Assembly: GCF_001653715.1 (NCBI RefSeq)
Contig: NZ_LWHQ01000047.1
Location: 212,933 to 276,932, forward strand
Length of the DNA stretch: 64,000 bases
Direction of reading: 5' to 3'
Source: Methylobacterium platani
Lineage (GTDB): Bacteria > Pseudomonadota > Alphaproteobacteria > Rhizobiales > Beijerinckiaceae
In this document: piece by piece, positions 39,937 to 46,631 of the stretch
Position numbering within the stretch: position 1 is the stretch's first letter
Layout: each line of letters begins with the position of its first letter
Position numbers and translations under genes: made by a program
Notes under the pieces: model-generated
Told to the model about the DNA's origin: nothing
What the model saw: the letters and a program-made list of their open reading frames with translations, nothing else
Database searches by the model: none

Positions 39937-40557
39937 TCACCACATCGTCTGCCGCGCCCGCTCGGCCCAGGTGCCGTCGTAGGTCTCGCCGCCGACGCGG
40001 CCGTCGCTGAGTTCGGCCAGGATCTGCCCGGGGGTCGGCAGCGTCCCCGGGTCGACCTGGGCCTCGGCCCGCCACAGGCCGGAGCGGATCAGTGCGCGGG
40101 CGCATTGGAAGTAGACCTCGCCGACCCGGATCACCATCACGGTGCGGGGCGCCTTGCCCTCGACCGCGAAGGAGGCGCACAGGTCCGCATCGTCCTCGAT
40201 CGCCGCGCGACCGTTGACCCGCAGCGCGTTGCCGATGCCGGGGATCAGGAACATCAGCCCGACCCGCGGATCGCGCACGACGTTGCGCAGGCTGTCGATC
40301 CGGTTGTTGCCGCGGCGGTCGGGCAGGAGCAGCGTGCGCGGATCGGCGACGCGCACGAAGCCCGGGCGGTCGCCGCGCGGCGAGCAATCGAGCCCCTCCG
40401 GGCCGCTCGTCGCCAGGGCCGCGAAGGGCGCGGCGTCGATGAAGCGCCGGTAATGCGGCGTGATGTGGTCGGTCACCTTCGCGGTCGAGGCTTCGCCGAC
40501 CGCCCCGAACGCGCCGTAGACGCGCTCCAGGTCCGCGACCGTCTCCAGGATTGCCAT
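39937..40557 (-). CDS. FMN-dependent PPOX-type flavoprotein (pyridoxamine oxidase-like)
   Basis: 206 residues from ATG 40557 (MAILETVADLERVYGAFG), preferred over ATG 40632. The split-barrel flavin-binding pattern PFAALATSGPEGLDCSPRGDRPGFVRV, then LLLPDRRGNNRIDSLRNVVRDPRVGLMFLIPG, matches the MSMEG_1061-type PPOX group. Such proteins bind FMN or F420 and reduce small molecules; the role is unknown. It converges with the EamA gene (4 bp apart) and starts 337 bp from parA, divergently. Confidence 0.82.
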   Translation of the reverse strand: MAILETVADLERVYGAFGAVGEASTAKVTDHITPHYRRFIDAAPFAALATSGPEGLDCSPRGDRPGFVRVADPRTLLLPDRRGNNRIDSLRNVVRDPRVGLMFLIPGIGNALRVNGRAAIEDDADLCASFAVEGKAPRTVMVIRVGEVYFQCARALIRSGLWRAEAQVDPGTLPTPGQILAELSDGRVGGETYDGTWAERARQTMW

Positions 40558-40673
40558 CGCGTCGTCTCCGCTGCCGGTTGACCGGATTCCTAGGCGATCG
40601 GTGCGGCGGGGACCATCGCGAAGATCGTGCATCGGCGCGGGGCGGCCGCGCGGAGGGCGCTCCTTCGGATCCT

Positions 40674-40689
40674 GTTGCCACCTGGCAAC
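40674..40689. promoter_or_regulatory. parS-like site 1
   Basis: GTTGCCACCTGGCAAC, palindromic except for the central pair. It differs by one base from site 2 and is a one-mismatch relative of the repABC centromere consensus GTTNNNNGCNNNNAAC. It lies 221 bp before parA and probably binds the ParB encoded here. Confidence 0.65.
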
Positions 40690-40765
40690 CTGCTGCCCGG
40701 AACCCGTCCGCCCGGATCCGGCGGAGCGGTCCGTCCCGGTGGCTTCGCCGAACGCGAGCGTGACG

Positions 40766-40781
40766 GTTGCCAGCTGGCAAC
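40766..40781. promoter_or_regulatory. parS-like site 2
   Basis: GTTGCCAGCTGGCAAC, a perfect 16-bp palindrome fitting the repABC parS consensus GTTNNNNGCNNNNAAC. It lies 129 bp upstream of parA and 92 bp from site 1. The same 16-mer recurs inside parB, so it is not a chance sequence. Confidence 0.75.
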
Positions 40782-40800
40782 GCCGAGCCCGGGACCCGAT

Positions 40801-40818
40801 GGTTAATCGTCGTTAACC
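40801..40818. promoter_or_regulatory. inverted repeat in the parA promoter region
   Basis: GGTTAA (40801-40806), six bases, TTAACC (40813-40818) forms a perfect palindromic arm pair in an AT-richer patch about 77 bp before the parA start. It may be the operator for ParA autorepression, as repABC RepA proteins bind their own promoter. It also resembles a CtrA site, but the spacer is six rather than seven bases. Confidence 0.45.
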
Positions 40819-40894
40819 AAAAACCGTTTGCCTCCCGACGGCCACGCTGGCATCGTCTTACGGAATTTATCCGTGATGCGCTCAAGAGCCGTAA

Positions 40895-42115
40895 ATGCCC
40901 GATCAGCCGCAGGAGCAGGCGAGAGCCGCAGCCTCCGCCCGACCCTCGATCACCCGGATCATCGCCGATGACGGCGGCGCCCTGTCGAACGAGCTGAACG
41001 CGCTCCGCCGCACGCTCTTCCCGCCGGCCTCGCACAAGCTGCTGCGCTCGTTCTCCTCTGGCGAGGCGGCGAAGCTGATCGGGGTGGCGGACGGCTACCT
41101 GCGCCAGCTCTCGCTGGCCAGCAAGGGCCCGCAGCCGGAGATCGGCCCGGGCGGCCGGCGCTCCTACACGCTCGGGCAGATCAACGAGTTGCGCCACCTG
41201 CTCGACGACGGCCCGAAGGCGAAGGGCTACGTCCCGCATCGCACCGGGACTGAGCATTGCCAGGTGCTCGCCGTCGTCAACTTCAAGGGCGGGTCGGGCA
41301 AGACCACCACGGCGGCCCACCTCGCCCAGTACCTGGCCTTGCGCGGCTACCGGGTGCTCGCCGTCGACCTCGACCCGCAAGCCTCGCTGACCGCGCTGCA
41401 CGGCTACCAGCCGGAATTCGACGTCGGCCCCAACCAGACCCTCTACGCCGCGATCCGCCACGACGACGAGCAGAAGCCCCTCGCCGAGGTGGTGCGCAAG
41501 ACCTACTTCCCGGGCCTCGACCTCGTGCCCGGCAACCTCGAGCTGATGGAGTTCGAGCACGATACCCCGCGCGTGCTCGCCGACCGCAACGCCGAGCCGT
41601 TCTTCGGCCGCATCGCCACGGCGCTCGGCAGCGTCGCCGACGATTACGACGTGATGATCCTCGACTGCCCGCCGCAGCTCGGCTTCCTGACGCTCGGCGC
41701 GCTCTGCGCTGCCACCGCCATGCTGGTGACGGTGCATCCGCAGATGCTCGACGTGATGTCGATGTGCCAGTTCCTGCTGATGGCCTCCGACCTGCTCGGG
41801 GTCGTGCAGGAGGCGGGCGCCGACCTCGATTACGACTTCCTGCGCTACGTCGTGACCCGCTACGAGCCCTCCGACGCGCCGCAGACCCAGATGGTCGGCT
41901 TTATGCGCTCGCTGTTCCGCGAGCGGGTGCTGACCCACCTGATGCTGAAATCCACTGCCGTCTCCGATGCCGGGCTGTCGAAGCAGACCCTGTACGAGAT
42001 CGGCCGCGAGAGCTTCACCCGCGCCACCTACGACCGGGCGATCGAGGCGCTCGACGGGGTGAACGGCGAGATCGAGGCCCTGATGCACCGCGCCTGGGGG
42101 CGCGTGCCGGCATGA
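40895..42115 (+). CDS. parA: ParA/RepA-type partition ATPase
   Basis: 406 residues. The N-terminal 110 residues contain a MerR-like helix-turn-helix (FSSGEAAKLIGVADGYLRQLSLAS ... GGRRSYTLGQINELRHLLDD), the mark of RepA proteins of repABC plasmids. The ATPase domain follows with the deviant Walker A FKGGSGKTTTA (from about 130), VDLDPQASLT, and Walker B VMILDCPPQLGFLT. It moves plasmid copies apart with ParB and should repress its own promoter through the HTH. Its stop overlaps the parB start (ATGA). Confidence 0.93.
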   Translation: MPDQPQEQARAAASARPSITRIIADDGGALSNELNALRRTLFPPASHKLLRSFSSGEAAKLIGVADGYLRQLSLASKGPQPEIGPGGRRSYTLGQINELRHLLDDGPKAKGYVPHRTGTEHCQVLAVVNFKGGSGKTTTAAHLAQYLALRGYRVLAVDLDPQASLTALHGYQPEFDVGPNQTLYAAIRHDDEQKPLAEVVRKTYFPGLDLVPGNLELMEFEHDTPRVLADRNAEPFFGRIATALGSVADDYDVMILDCPPQLGFLTLGALCAATAMLVTVHPQMLDVMSMCQFLLMASDLLGVVQEAGADLDYDFLRYVVTRYEPSDAPQTQMVGFMRSLFRERVLTHLMLKSTAVSDAGLSKQTLYEIGRESFTRATYDRAIEALDGVNGEIEALMHRAWGRVPA

Positions 42116-43143
42116 AGCGCAAGGACGCCCTCCGCGCCGCGCTCGGCGCCCGCTCGCACGAGCCGCCCCCCGAGTTGCCAGCTGGCAACCCGGTCGAACC
42201 GGCGGACGCTCTCCCCGAGGCGCCGCGTCCGCTGGTGCGCTCCGGCGCCGTCGGCGCGATGGGGCGCAGCCTCGGGCGCATCGCCAGCGCGGCGGCGGAG
42301 GCCCGCGCCATGGTCGCCTCCGGCGACCGGGTGGTGGAGATCGAGCCGGCGCTGATCGACGGTTCCTTCGTCAAGGACCGGCTGTCGGGCGATCCGCAGG
42401 AGCACGCCGCCTTCGTGGCGCTGATCCGCGAGCGCGGCCAGCAGGTGCCGATCCTGGTGCGGCCGCACCCGACCGAACCGGGCCGCTACCAGGTCGCATA
42501 CGGCCATCGCCGCCTGCGCGCCGTGGCCGAGCTCGGCCGGCCGGTGCGGGCGGTGGTCAAGACGCTGACCGACGAGGACCTCGTCGTGGCGCAGGGCCAG
42601 GAGAACTCGGCCCGGGCCGATCTCAGCTACATCGAGCGGGCGCTGTTCGCGATCGCGCTGGAGGATCGCGGCTTCGACCGCGCCACCATCATGGCGGCGC
42701 TCGCGGTGGAGAAGACCCAGCTGTCGCGCCTGATCGGCATCGGCCGGGCGGTGCCGGACGCCATCGTGGCGGCGATCGGCCCGGCGCCCAAGGCCGGGCG
42801 GCCGCGCTGGACCGCGCTCGTCGAGGCGCTGGGCCGGGACGGGGCAGGGGAGGCGGCAACCCGCATCCTGGCGGCACCCGACTTCTCGCAGCTATCCTCC
42901 GACGACCGCTTCGCCCGGCTGCTCTCCGGCCTGACCGCGCCGGCGCCGCGGCCGGCCCCTGCGCCGGCCGTCTGGACCAATCTCGGCGGACGGCCGGTGG
43001 TGCGGATCGAGCGCGACCCGCAGCGGACCCAGCTCACCATCGACGACCGGCTCGAACCGGACTTCGCCGCCTATCTTATCCAGAGTCTTCCACAGCTCTA
43101 CGCCGCGTTCGCCGAGTCGAAGACCCGCGACGAGACCGATTAA
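42112..43143 (+). CDS. parB: ParB/RepB-type centromere-binding protein
   Basis: 343 residues from ATG 42112 (MKRKDALRAALGARS). The segment SGAVGAMGRSLGRIA is characteristic of RepB of repABC plasmids; the ParB core follows (FVALIRERGQQVPILVRPHP, then YGHRRLRAVAELGRPVRAVV with the GHRR CTPase motif, and the HTH around IMAALAVEKTQLSRLIGIGRAVPD). It loads on parS and activates ParA. A perfect parS lies within codons 21-26 of its own gene. Confidence 0.93.
   Translation: MKRKDALRAALGARSHEPPPELPAGNPVEPADALPEAPRPLVRSGAVGAMGRSLGRIASAAAEARAMVASGDRVVEIEPALIDGSFVKDRLSGDPQEHAAFVALIRERGQQVPILVRPHPTEPGRYQVAYGHRRLRAVAELGRPVRAVVKTLTDEDLVVAQGQENSARADLSYIERALFAIALEDRGFDRATIMAALAVEKTQLSRLIGIGRAVPDAIVAAIGPAPKAGRPRWTALVEALGRDGAGEAATRILAAPDFSQLSSDDRFARLLSGLTAPAPRPAPAPAVWTNLGGRPVVRIERDPQRTQLTIDDRLEPDFAAYLIQSLPQLYAAFAESKTRDETD
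42174..42189. promoter_or_regulatory. parS-like site 3, inside parB
   Basis: GTTGCCAGCTGGCAAC, identical to site 2, embedded in the 5' part of the parB coding sequence, where it encodes part of Leu-Pro-Ala-Gly-Asn. Centromere sites inside repABC operons are known, though the position inside the 5' end of the ParB gene is unusual as far as I recall. Confidence 0.75.
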
Positions 43144-43175
43144 GGTTCGGTCCCTACCTGGGCCGGCGGGACGAA

Positions 43176-43290
43176 GACTCGCCGGTTAGACACACAGATT
43201 CACAGGAATCTGGCACTCTGCTTCGGGAATCGACCGGACTCGACTCTGCCGATTCGGGTTTCGCGCGTTAGGACTCCACCAAACAGAGTC
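43176..43290. promoter_or_regulatory. cluster of nine GANTC (CcrM) sites between parB and rep
   Basis: GANTC starts at 43176, 43197, 43206, 43227, 43237, 43242, 43251, 43272 and 43286, with a tenth at 43083 in the parB 3' end. At this GC content one GANTC per roughly 350-400 bp is expected. Three of the spacings are exactly 21 bp. GANTC is the target of the cell-cycle methylase CcrM. The cluster covers the region expected to hold the rep promoter and, by analogy with repABC plasmids, a counter-transcribed regulatory RNA. Confidence 0.75.
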
Positions 43291-43292
43291 AC

Positions 43293-43317
43293 GACGCGCG
43301 CCGGGCCGGCCCGCGTC
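43293..43317. other. GC-rich hairpin just upstream of rep
   Basis: GACGCG (43293-43298) and CGCGTC (43312-43317) flank GGCC-rich inner arms. In the leader of rep this hairpin could mask translation or act as an attenuator, as in repABC plasmids where an antisense RNA acts in the same interval. The hairpin is seen; the role is inferred. Confidence 0.4.
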
Positions 43318-43320
43318 CCC

Positions 43321-44475
43321 GTGCGGAGCCCTTTGGTGGAGATGACGAACCCGCCGCAACCCACCCTCGAGCCGGTCGAGGGCGTGCGCGACGACGACCT
43401 CGTCGAGATCGTCGAGAAGGCGCGGGGCAGCGTCGCCTACAAGGCGACGCTCGCCTTCGTACGCGCCAGCCAGGCCAAGCGCGACGCCGAGATCGAGGCG
43501 CGCGAGAAGCTGGTGGTGCTCAAGGCCGAGGCCGAGGCCGAGCGCGCCCGGCTGCCGCGCAACGCGCGGCGCCGCGACATGGTCCGCGAGGTGATCGAGA
43601 ACGAACCGGCGGCCCCCGAGAACATCCAGCACATCCACTCGGTGCTGGCGCTCTGCGGCCTGCCGTATCGCGAGCCGAAGGGCGTCACCAACGTCTCGCG
43701 CGAATACGGCCGCAACACCCTCGCGATCAATGCCGGCCGGCTCATCAACCCGTCGACCGGCGAGATGGAGATGCAGGGGCTGCCCTACGGCCCGAAGGCG
43801 CGGCTCCTCCTGCTGCATCTCTGCACGGAGGCCGTGCGCCAGCGCAGCCCCAAGGTCGAGGTGGCGCAGAGCATGTCGGGCTTCATCCGCGACATGGGCT
43901 TCCCGGTCACCGGCGGCGAGCGCGGCACGCTCAAGCAGTTCAAGGAGCAGCTCAACCGCCTCGCCGCCTGCTCGATGCAGATCGGCCTGTGGGACGGCAC
44001 CCGCGCCTCGACCCTCAACGTGCCGCCGTTCCGGCAGATGGACGTGTGGCTGCCGCTGCACAACCACCCGGACCAGGGCCTGCTCTGGTCCTCGACCATC
44101 ACCTTCCACCGCGAGTTCTACGACAACCTGATCCAGCACGCCCTGCCGGTCGACATCCGGGCCGCCCGCGCCTTCGCCGGCTCGGCGCGCAAGCTCGACC
44201 TGCTGTTCTGGGTCGGCTACCGGCTGTCGCGGCTCGAGCGGCCTTTGCGCCTGACCTGGGACAACCTCTACAAGCAGTTCGGCAGCGAGAACGGCTCGAT
44301 CCGCTCGTTCCGCCAGGAATTCCGCAAGGACGTCGCCCACCTCACCGAGGTGTTTCCGCGCCTGCGCCTGACCCTCGACGACGGCGGCATGCAGCTGCTC
44401 CCCTCCGATCCGAAGGACCTGCTGGTGCCCCCGAAGGCGGCGCTCGCGAATAAGCGAGCCCGGGCAAGGGCTTGA
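43321..44475 (+). CDS. rep: plasmid replication initiator, RPA/RepA_C type
   Basis: 384 residues from GTG 43321; ATG 43342 is an alternative start and no good ribosome site decides. It begins with a charged coiled coil (40-85), then the conserved region HIHSVLALCGLPYREPKG, SREYGRNTLAINAGRLINPSTGEMEMQGLPYGPKARLLLLHLC and KLDLLFWVGYRLSRL, which I recognise as the alphaproteobacterial plasmid RepA_C/RPA family and not as RepC. It should bind the iterons downstream and open the origin. Co-directional with parAB but separated by the GANTC-rich gap, so independently tuned. Confidence 0.85.
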   Translation: MRSPLVEMTNPPQPTLEPVEGVRDDDLVEIVEKARGSVAYKATLAFVRASQAKRDAEIEAREKLVVLKAEAEAERARLPRNARRRDMVREVIENEPAAPENIQHIHSVLALCGLPYREPKGVTNVSREYGRNTLAINAGRLINPSTGEMEMQGLPYGPKARLLLLHLCTEAVRQRSPKVEVAQSMSGFIRDMGFPVTGGERGTLKQFKEQLNRLAACSMQIGLWDGTRASTLNVPPFRQMDVWLPLHNHPDQGLLWSSTITFHREFYDNLIQHALPVDIRAARAFAGSARKLDLLFWVGYRLSRLERPLRLTWDNLYKQFGSENGSIRSFRQEFRKDVAHLTEVFPRLRLTLDDGGMQLLPSDPKDLLVPPKAALANKRARARA

Positions 44476-44745
44476 TTCCGCCGACTTCCCTACGAGGGGA
44501 GGGGGCGGGCAGCGGAACGCATGCGGGCGGCTGCGACGCCGCCATGCTTGGTACGACTGGATATAGGATTGTTTTCTTTTCGTCGGCTGCATCTCCGGTC
44601 ACGGACCGTCCGTTCCGGACCGTGAAGGCCATGGACGATGTTTTTCGATCCTCGGCCCCATCCTGAAAACGGCTGGCACCTCGAGCCTGTTCGGGCGGTT
44701 TTCCCTGTCTGAAGGATTTTGACGATCGGGGATATCCGATCATCT

Positions 44746-44760
44746 CACCTCAGGATGAGG
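44746..44760. repeat. fragment of palindromic repeat
   Basis: CACCTCAGGATGAGG is identical to the right end of the element at 8028-8150. Only this end is present here, 270 bp after rep. Confidence 0.45.
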
Positions 44761-44962
44761 TTGCCGGTTGGGATATTTCATACTGCTTCCGGCAATGTCC
44801 TGTTTGACAGGCTGATGATTCAATGTCGCTTGATTTAAAATAACACATTCTGACAAATCTACAATATATCGACATGATCCGTTCGTCACGAATATCTTCG
44901 TAAGTATCCGTCCGCCTGCACGCGATATGGTTTTCCTGTTACCGCTTCTCTTCGACACGCCA

Positions 44963-45102
44963 CGTCATCCCGGGGTTCGCCGTTGCTGGAAACCCGGATC
45001 CATCACCGCTGATCCCGCAGGATGGGCGATCAGGCTTCCGCCTCACCCTGTATCGGCAGCGGAGGGGGATCCCGGCTTCCGCTACGCCGCCCCGGGATGA
45101 CG
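44963..45102. repeat. palindromic repeat with 13-bp ends
   Basis: CGTCATCCCGGGG (44963-44975) and CCCCGGGATGACG (45090-45102) are perfect inverted repeats enclosing about 115 bp. The sequence type (GTCATCCCGGGG ends) is common between genes in many high-GC proteobacteria. It lies between rep and the iterons. Confidence 0.6.
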
Positions 45103-45320
45103 GAGATGGTCTATTCGCGATCAACAGAACCATTTGGCCGGTCAATCGGCTGAATTCCATATAAAATGACGTGAAAATTCTCTAACAATACTTCTTGTAT
45201 CACTGGATCTGTCGGTCGATCGAGGATCCAAAGCCCGTAAACCCTCGCCTCATCCAGAGATGATCGCCCCGAACGTCCTGTCCGACCGGTTCGCGGCCCC
45301 GCATCATCGCCACCGAGCCA

Positions 45321-45508
45321 CGCCGAGTTGCCTACGCTCCCCGGCCGCCCGCAGCGCGCCCGGCCACGCCGACTCGCCTACGCCGCCGGCTGCCCGCCCG
45401 CCCGCCCGAATCTCCCGCTTCGCCGTTGAGACTCCACGGTTTTTTCCAGTTCACTCCCACGCAGACCTGCCTACGGGACGTGACCGACTCCACGCCGAAT
45501 TGCCTACG
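45321..45508 (-). repeat. left iteron cluster, four copies
   Basis: Copies at 45321-45336, 45367-45382, 45460-45475 and 45493-45508, each fitting CGCCGAnTTGCCTACG with up to three changes and usually preceded by CCA. Starts are 46, 93 and 33 bp apart. They are the reverse complement of the right cluster. The second copy contains a GACTC methylation site. Presumed Rep binding sites. Confidence 0.8.
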
Positions 45509-45786
45509 CTTCGCCGTGCCCGGTCAGCCCGACGGTAACCGTTCGGGCGCCGGAGCCCGGGAGTCACCGCAAAGTATTGAAGGGCGCCGATCGGGGCCGG
45601 AGAGTCGAGGAAGAGTCCCGCATCGGGACGGCGAATCATCAGCCGGCGTACAGGCGAGTCGGTTCCCCCGACTCAAGCCTCGCCTCGACTCTTCCCCGTG
45701 GAAACGACCAGGGCTGATCTGGGCTTTGTCGGGCGAGGACTCAGGCGCCGCGAGTCTCCGACTCGGGCGTCGGCTGCCCGAGACTC
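45430..45786. promoter_or_regulatory. GANTC belt between the iteron clusters
   Basis: GANTC starts at 45430, 45486, 45561, 45602, 45613, 45633, 45656, 45670, 45687, 45738, 45752, 45760 and 45782: thirteen sites in 357 bp, about ten times the expected density. Many are flanked by palindromic context such as CGAGTC/GACTCG. The belt joins the two iteron clusters and suggests methylation-sensitive origin control. Confidence 0.75.
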
Positions 45787-45926
45787 GCGGAGCGGGGGAG
45801 GCAAGCCTCACGAAGCGGGAGGGGAGGGGGCTCGAGGCCCGGCCGAAGGCCGCAAAGGGGGCCGTAGCCACGCCGTTTGCCCCGAAAGGCCCCTAACTCC
45901 TGATCCCGAAAAGCCTTTTTATGAGA

Positions 45927-45956
45927 GATTCAGAATCTAGATTCCGAGTCTGAATC
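45927..45956. promoter_or_regulatory. five GANTC sites in 30 bp in an AT-richer patch
   Basis: GANTC at 45927, 45933, 45940, 45946 and 45952, spaced 6, 7, 6 and 6 bp. The surrounding 45901-45985 is AT-richer than nearly everything else near it and is a candidate DNA-unwinding element directly beside the right iteron cluster. Such regular packing is far from chance. Confidence 0.75.
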
Positions 45957-46026
45957 CGTAGAGCTATATGGGTATTATATGGGGTCGCGATTTTCCGAGA
46001 CGCTGCAAGGGTTTAGGTCCGGTTCG

Positions 46027-46208
46027 CGTAGGCAGGTCTGCGCGGTCGCGTAGGCAACTCGGCGCATGTCCGTAGGCAGGTCTGCGCGGAATCGGGGGGT
46101 CGGCGAAGGCGACTCGGCGTGGAGGCGTAGGTTACTCGGCGCAGGCCCCCGATTAACAGCTTGGAAAGCTGTGTGAATCGCGGATGGCGCCGCGTAGGCA
46201 AGTCGGCG
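46027..46208 (+). repeat. right iteron cluster, six copies
   Basis: Copies at 46027-46042, 46049-46064, 46071-46086, 46104-46119, 46126-46141 and 46193-46208 fit CGTAGGCARSTCKGCG with one to four changes. Starts are 22, 22, 33, 22 and 67 bp apart, close to whole helical turns, so bound initiators would sit on one face of the DNA. The copies at 46027 and 46071 are identical. Confidence 0.85.
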
Positions 46209-46583
46209 TGCCGTGCGAGCCCGAACCACCCCCTCCGGACGGCGCCGGATTCGCGGGCCCGGAGGCCGTGAGGCGGGGCGCGAACCGGAAACCCCGGATT
46301 CTCCGCCAGGAGGCCCGTGGAGGCCCGTTCCGCCCCGACACTGTTGTACGGCACCGGCCGGCCTCGAATCCAGCTCAGCAACGCTCCTGGCGGCTTCGCG
46401 CGGGTTGTCCAACGGCTGTGCCCGCCTGCGGCCCGCACCGCGCCCCCGCCCGATCCCCTTGCACCGGCGGGCTTTCCCGGCCGCGCCGGCCCGGCTGTCC
46501 CCGTTGCCGTCAACAGGCCGGCGGTTTTGGCAGGCTCTGACGGTGCGCTCGTCCACAGCCCCGATTGACACTCCCGTGAAACC

Positions 46584-46598
46584 GAACAAAACAAGAAC
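46584..46598 (+). promoter_or_regulatory. LexA box upstream of imuA
   Basis: GAAC (46584-46587), seven bases, GAAC (46595-46598) is an exact alphaproteobacterial SOS box (GAAC-N7-GAAC). It ends 33 bp before ATG 46632 of imuA, so imuA-imuB-dnaE2 is almost certainly LexA-repressed and DNA-damage-inducible. Confidence 0.85.
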
Positions 46599-46631
46599 GA
46601 GTTGTTGTTGCGGTTCGGTGATGGGCATGAG

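Larger units (their letters stand above)
44476..46631. other. replication origin region (non-coding, 2.1 kb)
   Basis: No coding sequence is supported between rep and imuA; the short open frames here cross iterons and have no recognisable domains. In order it holds an AT-richer segment with repeats (44560-45260), four iterons in one orientation (45321-45508), a GANTC belt (45561-45786), an AT-richer patch with five more GANTC sites (45901-45985), six iterons in the opposite orientation (46027-46208) and the imu promoter with its LexA box. Iterons next to an initiator gene and an AT-rich patch are the normal parts of an iteron-type plasmid origin. Confidence 0.8.

Noticed and set aside
40801..40818. 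CtrA box upstream of parA
   Set aside because: The spacer between TTAA half-sites is six bases, not seven, so it is kept only as an inverted repeat of unknown use.
43076..43084. DnaA box TTATCCAGA at the end of parB
   Set aside because: One mismatch to TTATCCACA, single, inside coding sequence and 2.2 kb from the iterons; not enough for a claim. TCGTCCACA near 46550 is weaker still.
41257..43143. A 628-codon frame covering parA antisense-frame and parB as one gene
   Set aside because: Only the part from ATG 42112 has ParB features and the ATGA overlap with parA fixes the start; the upstream part is a parA shadow frame.
45260..45896. Open frames of 90-156 codons in the origin region
   Set aside because: They run through iterons and GANTC sites, have no recognisable domain or ribosome site, and are arginine/serine/proline-rich shadow sequence.
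45321..46208. CRISPR-like repeat array
   Set aside because: Repeats are only 16 bp, in two orientations, with spacing of 22-93 bp and no cas genes; iterons explain them better.
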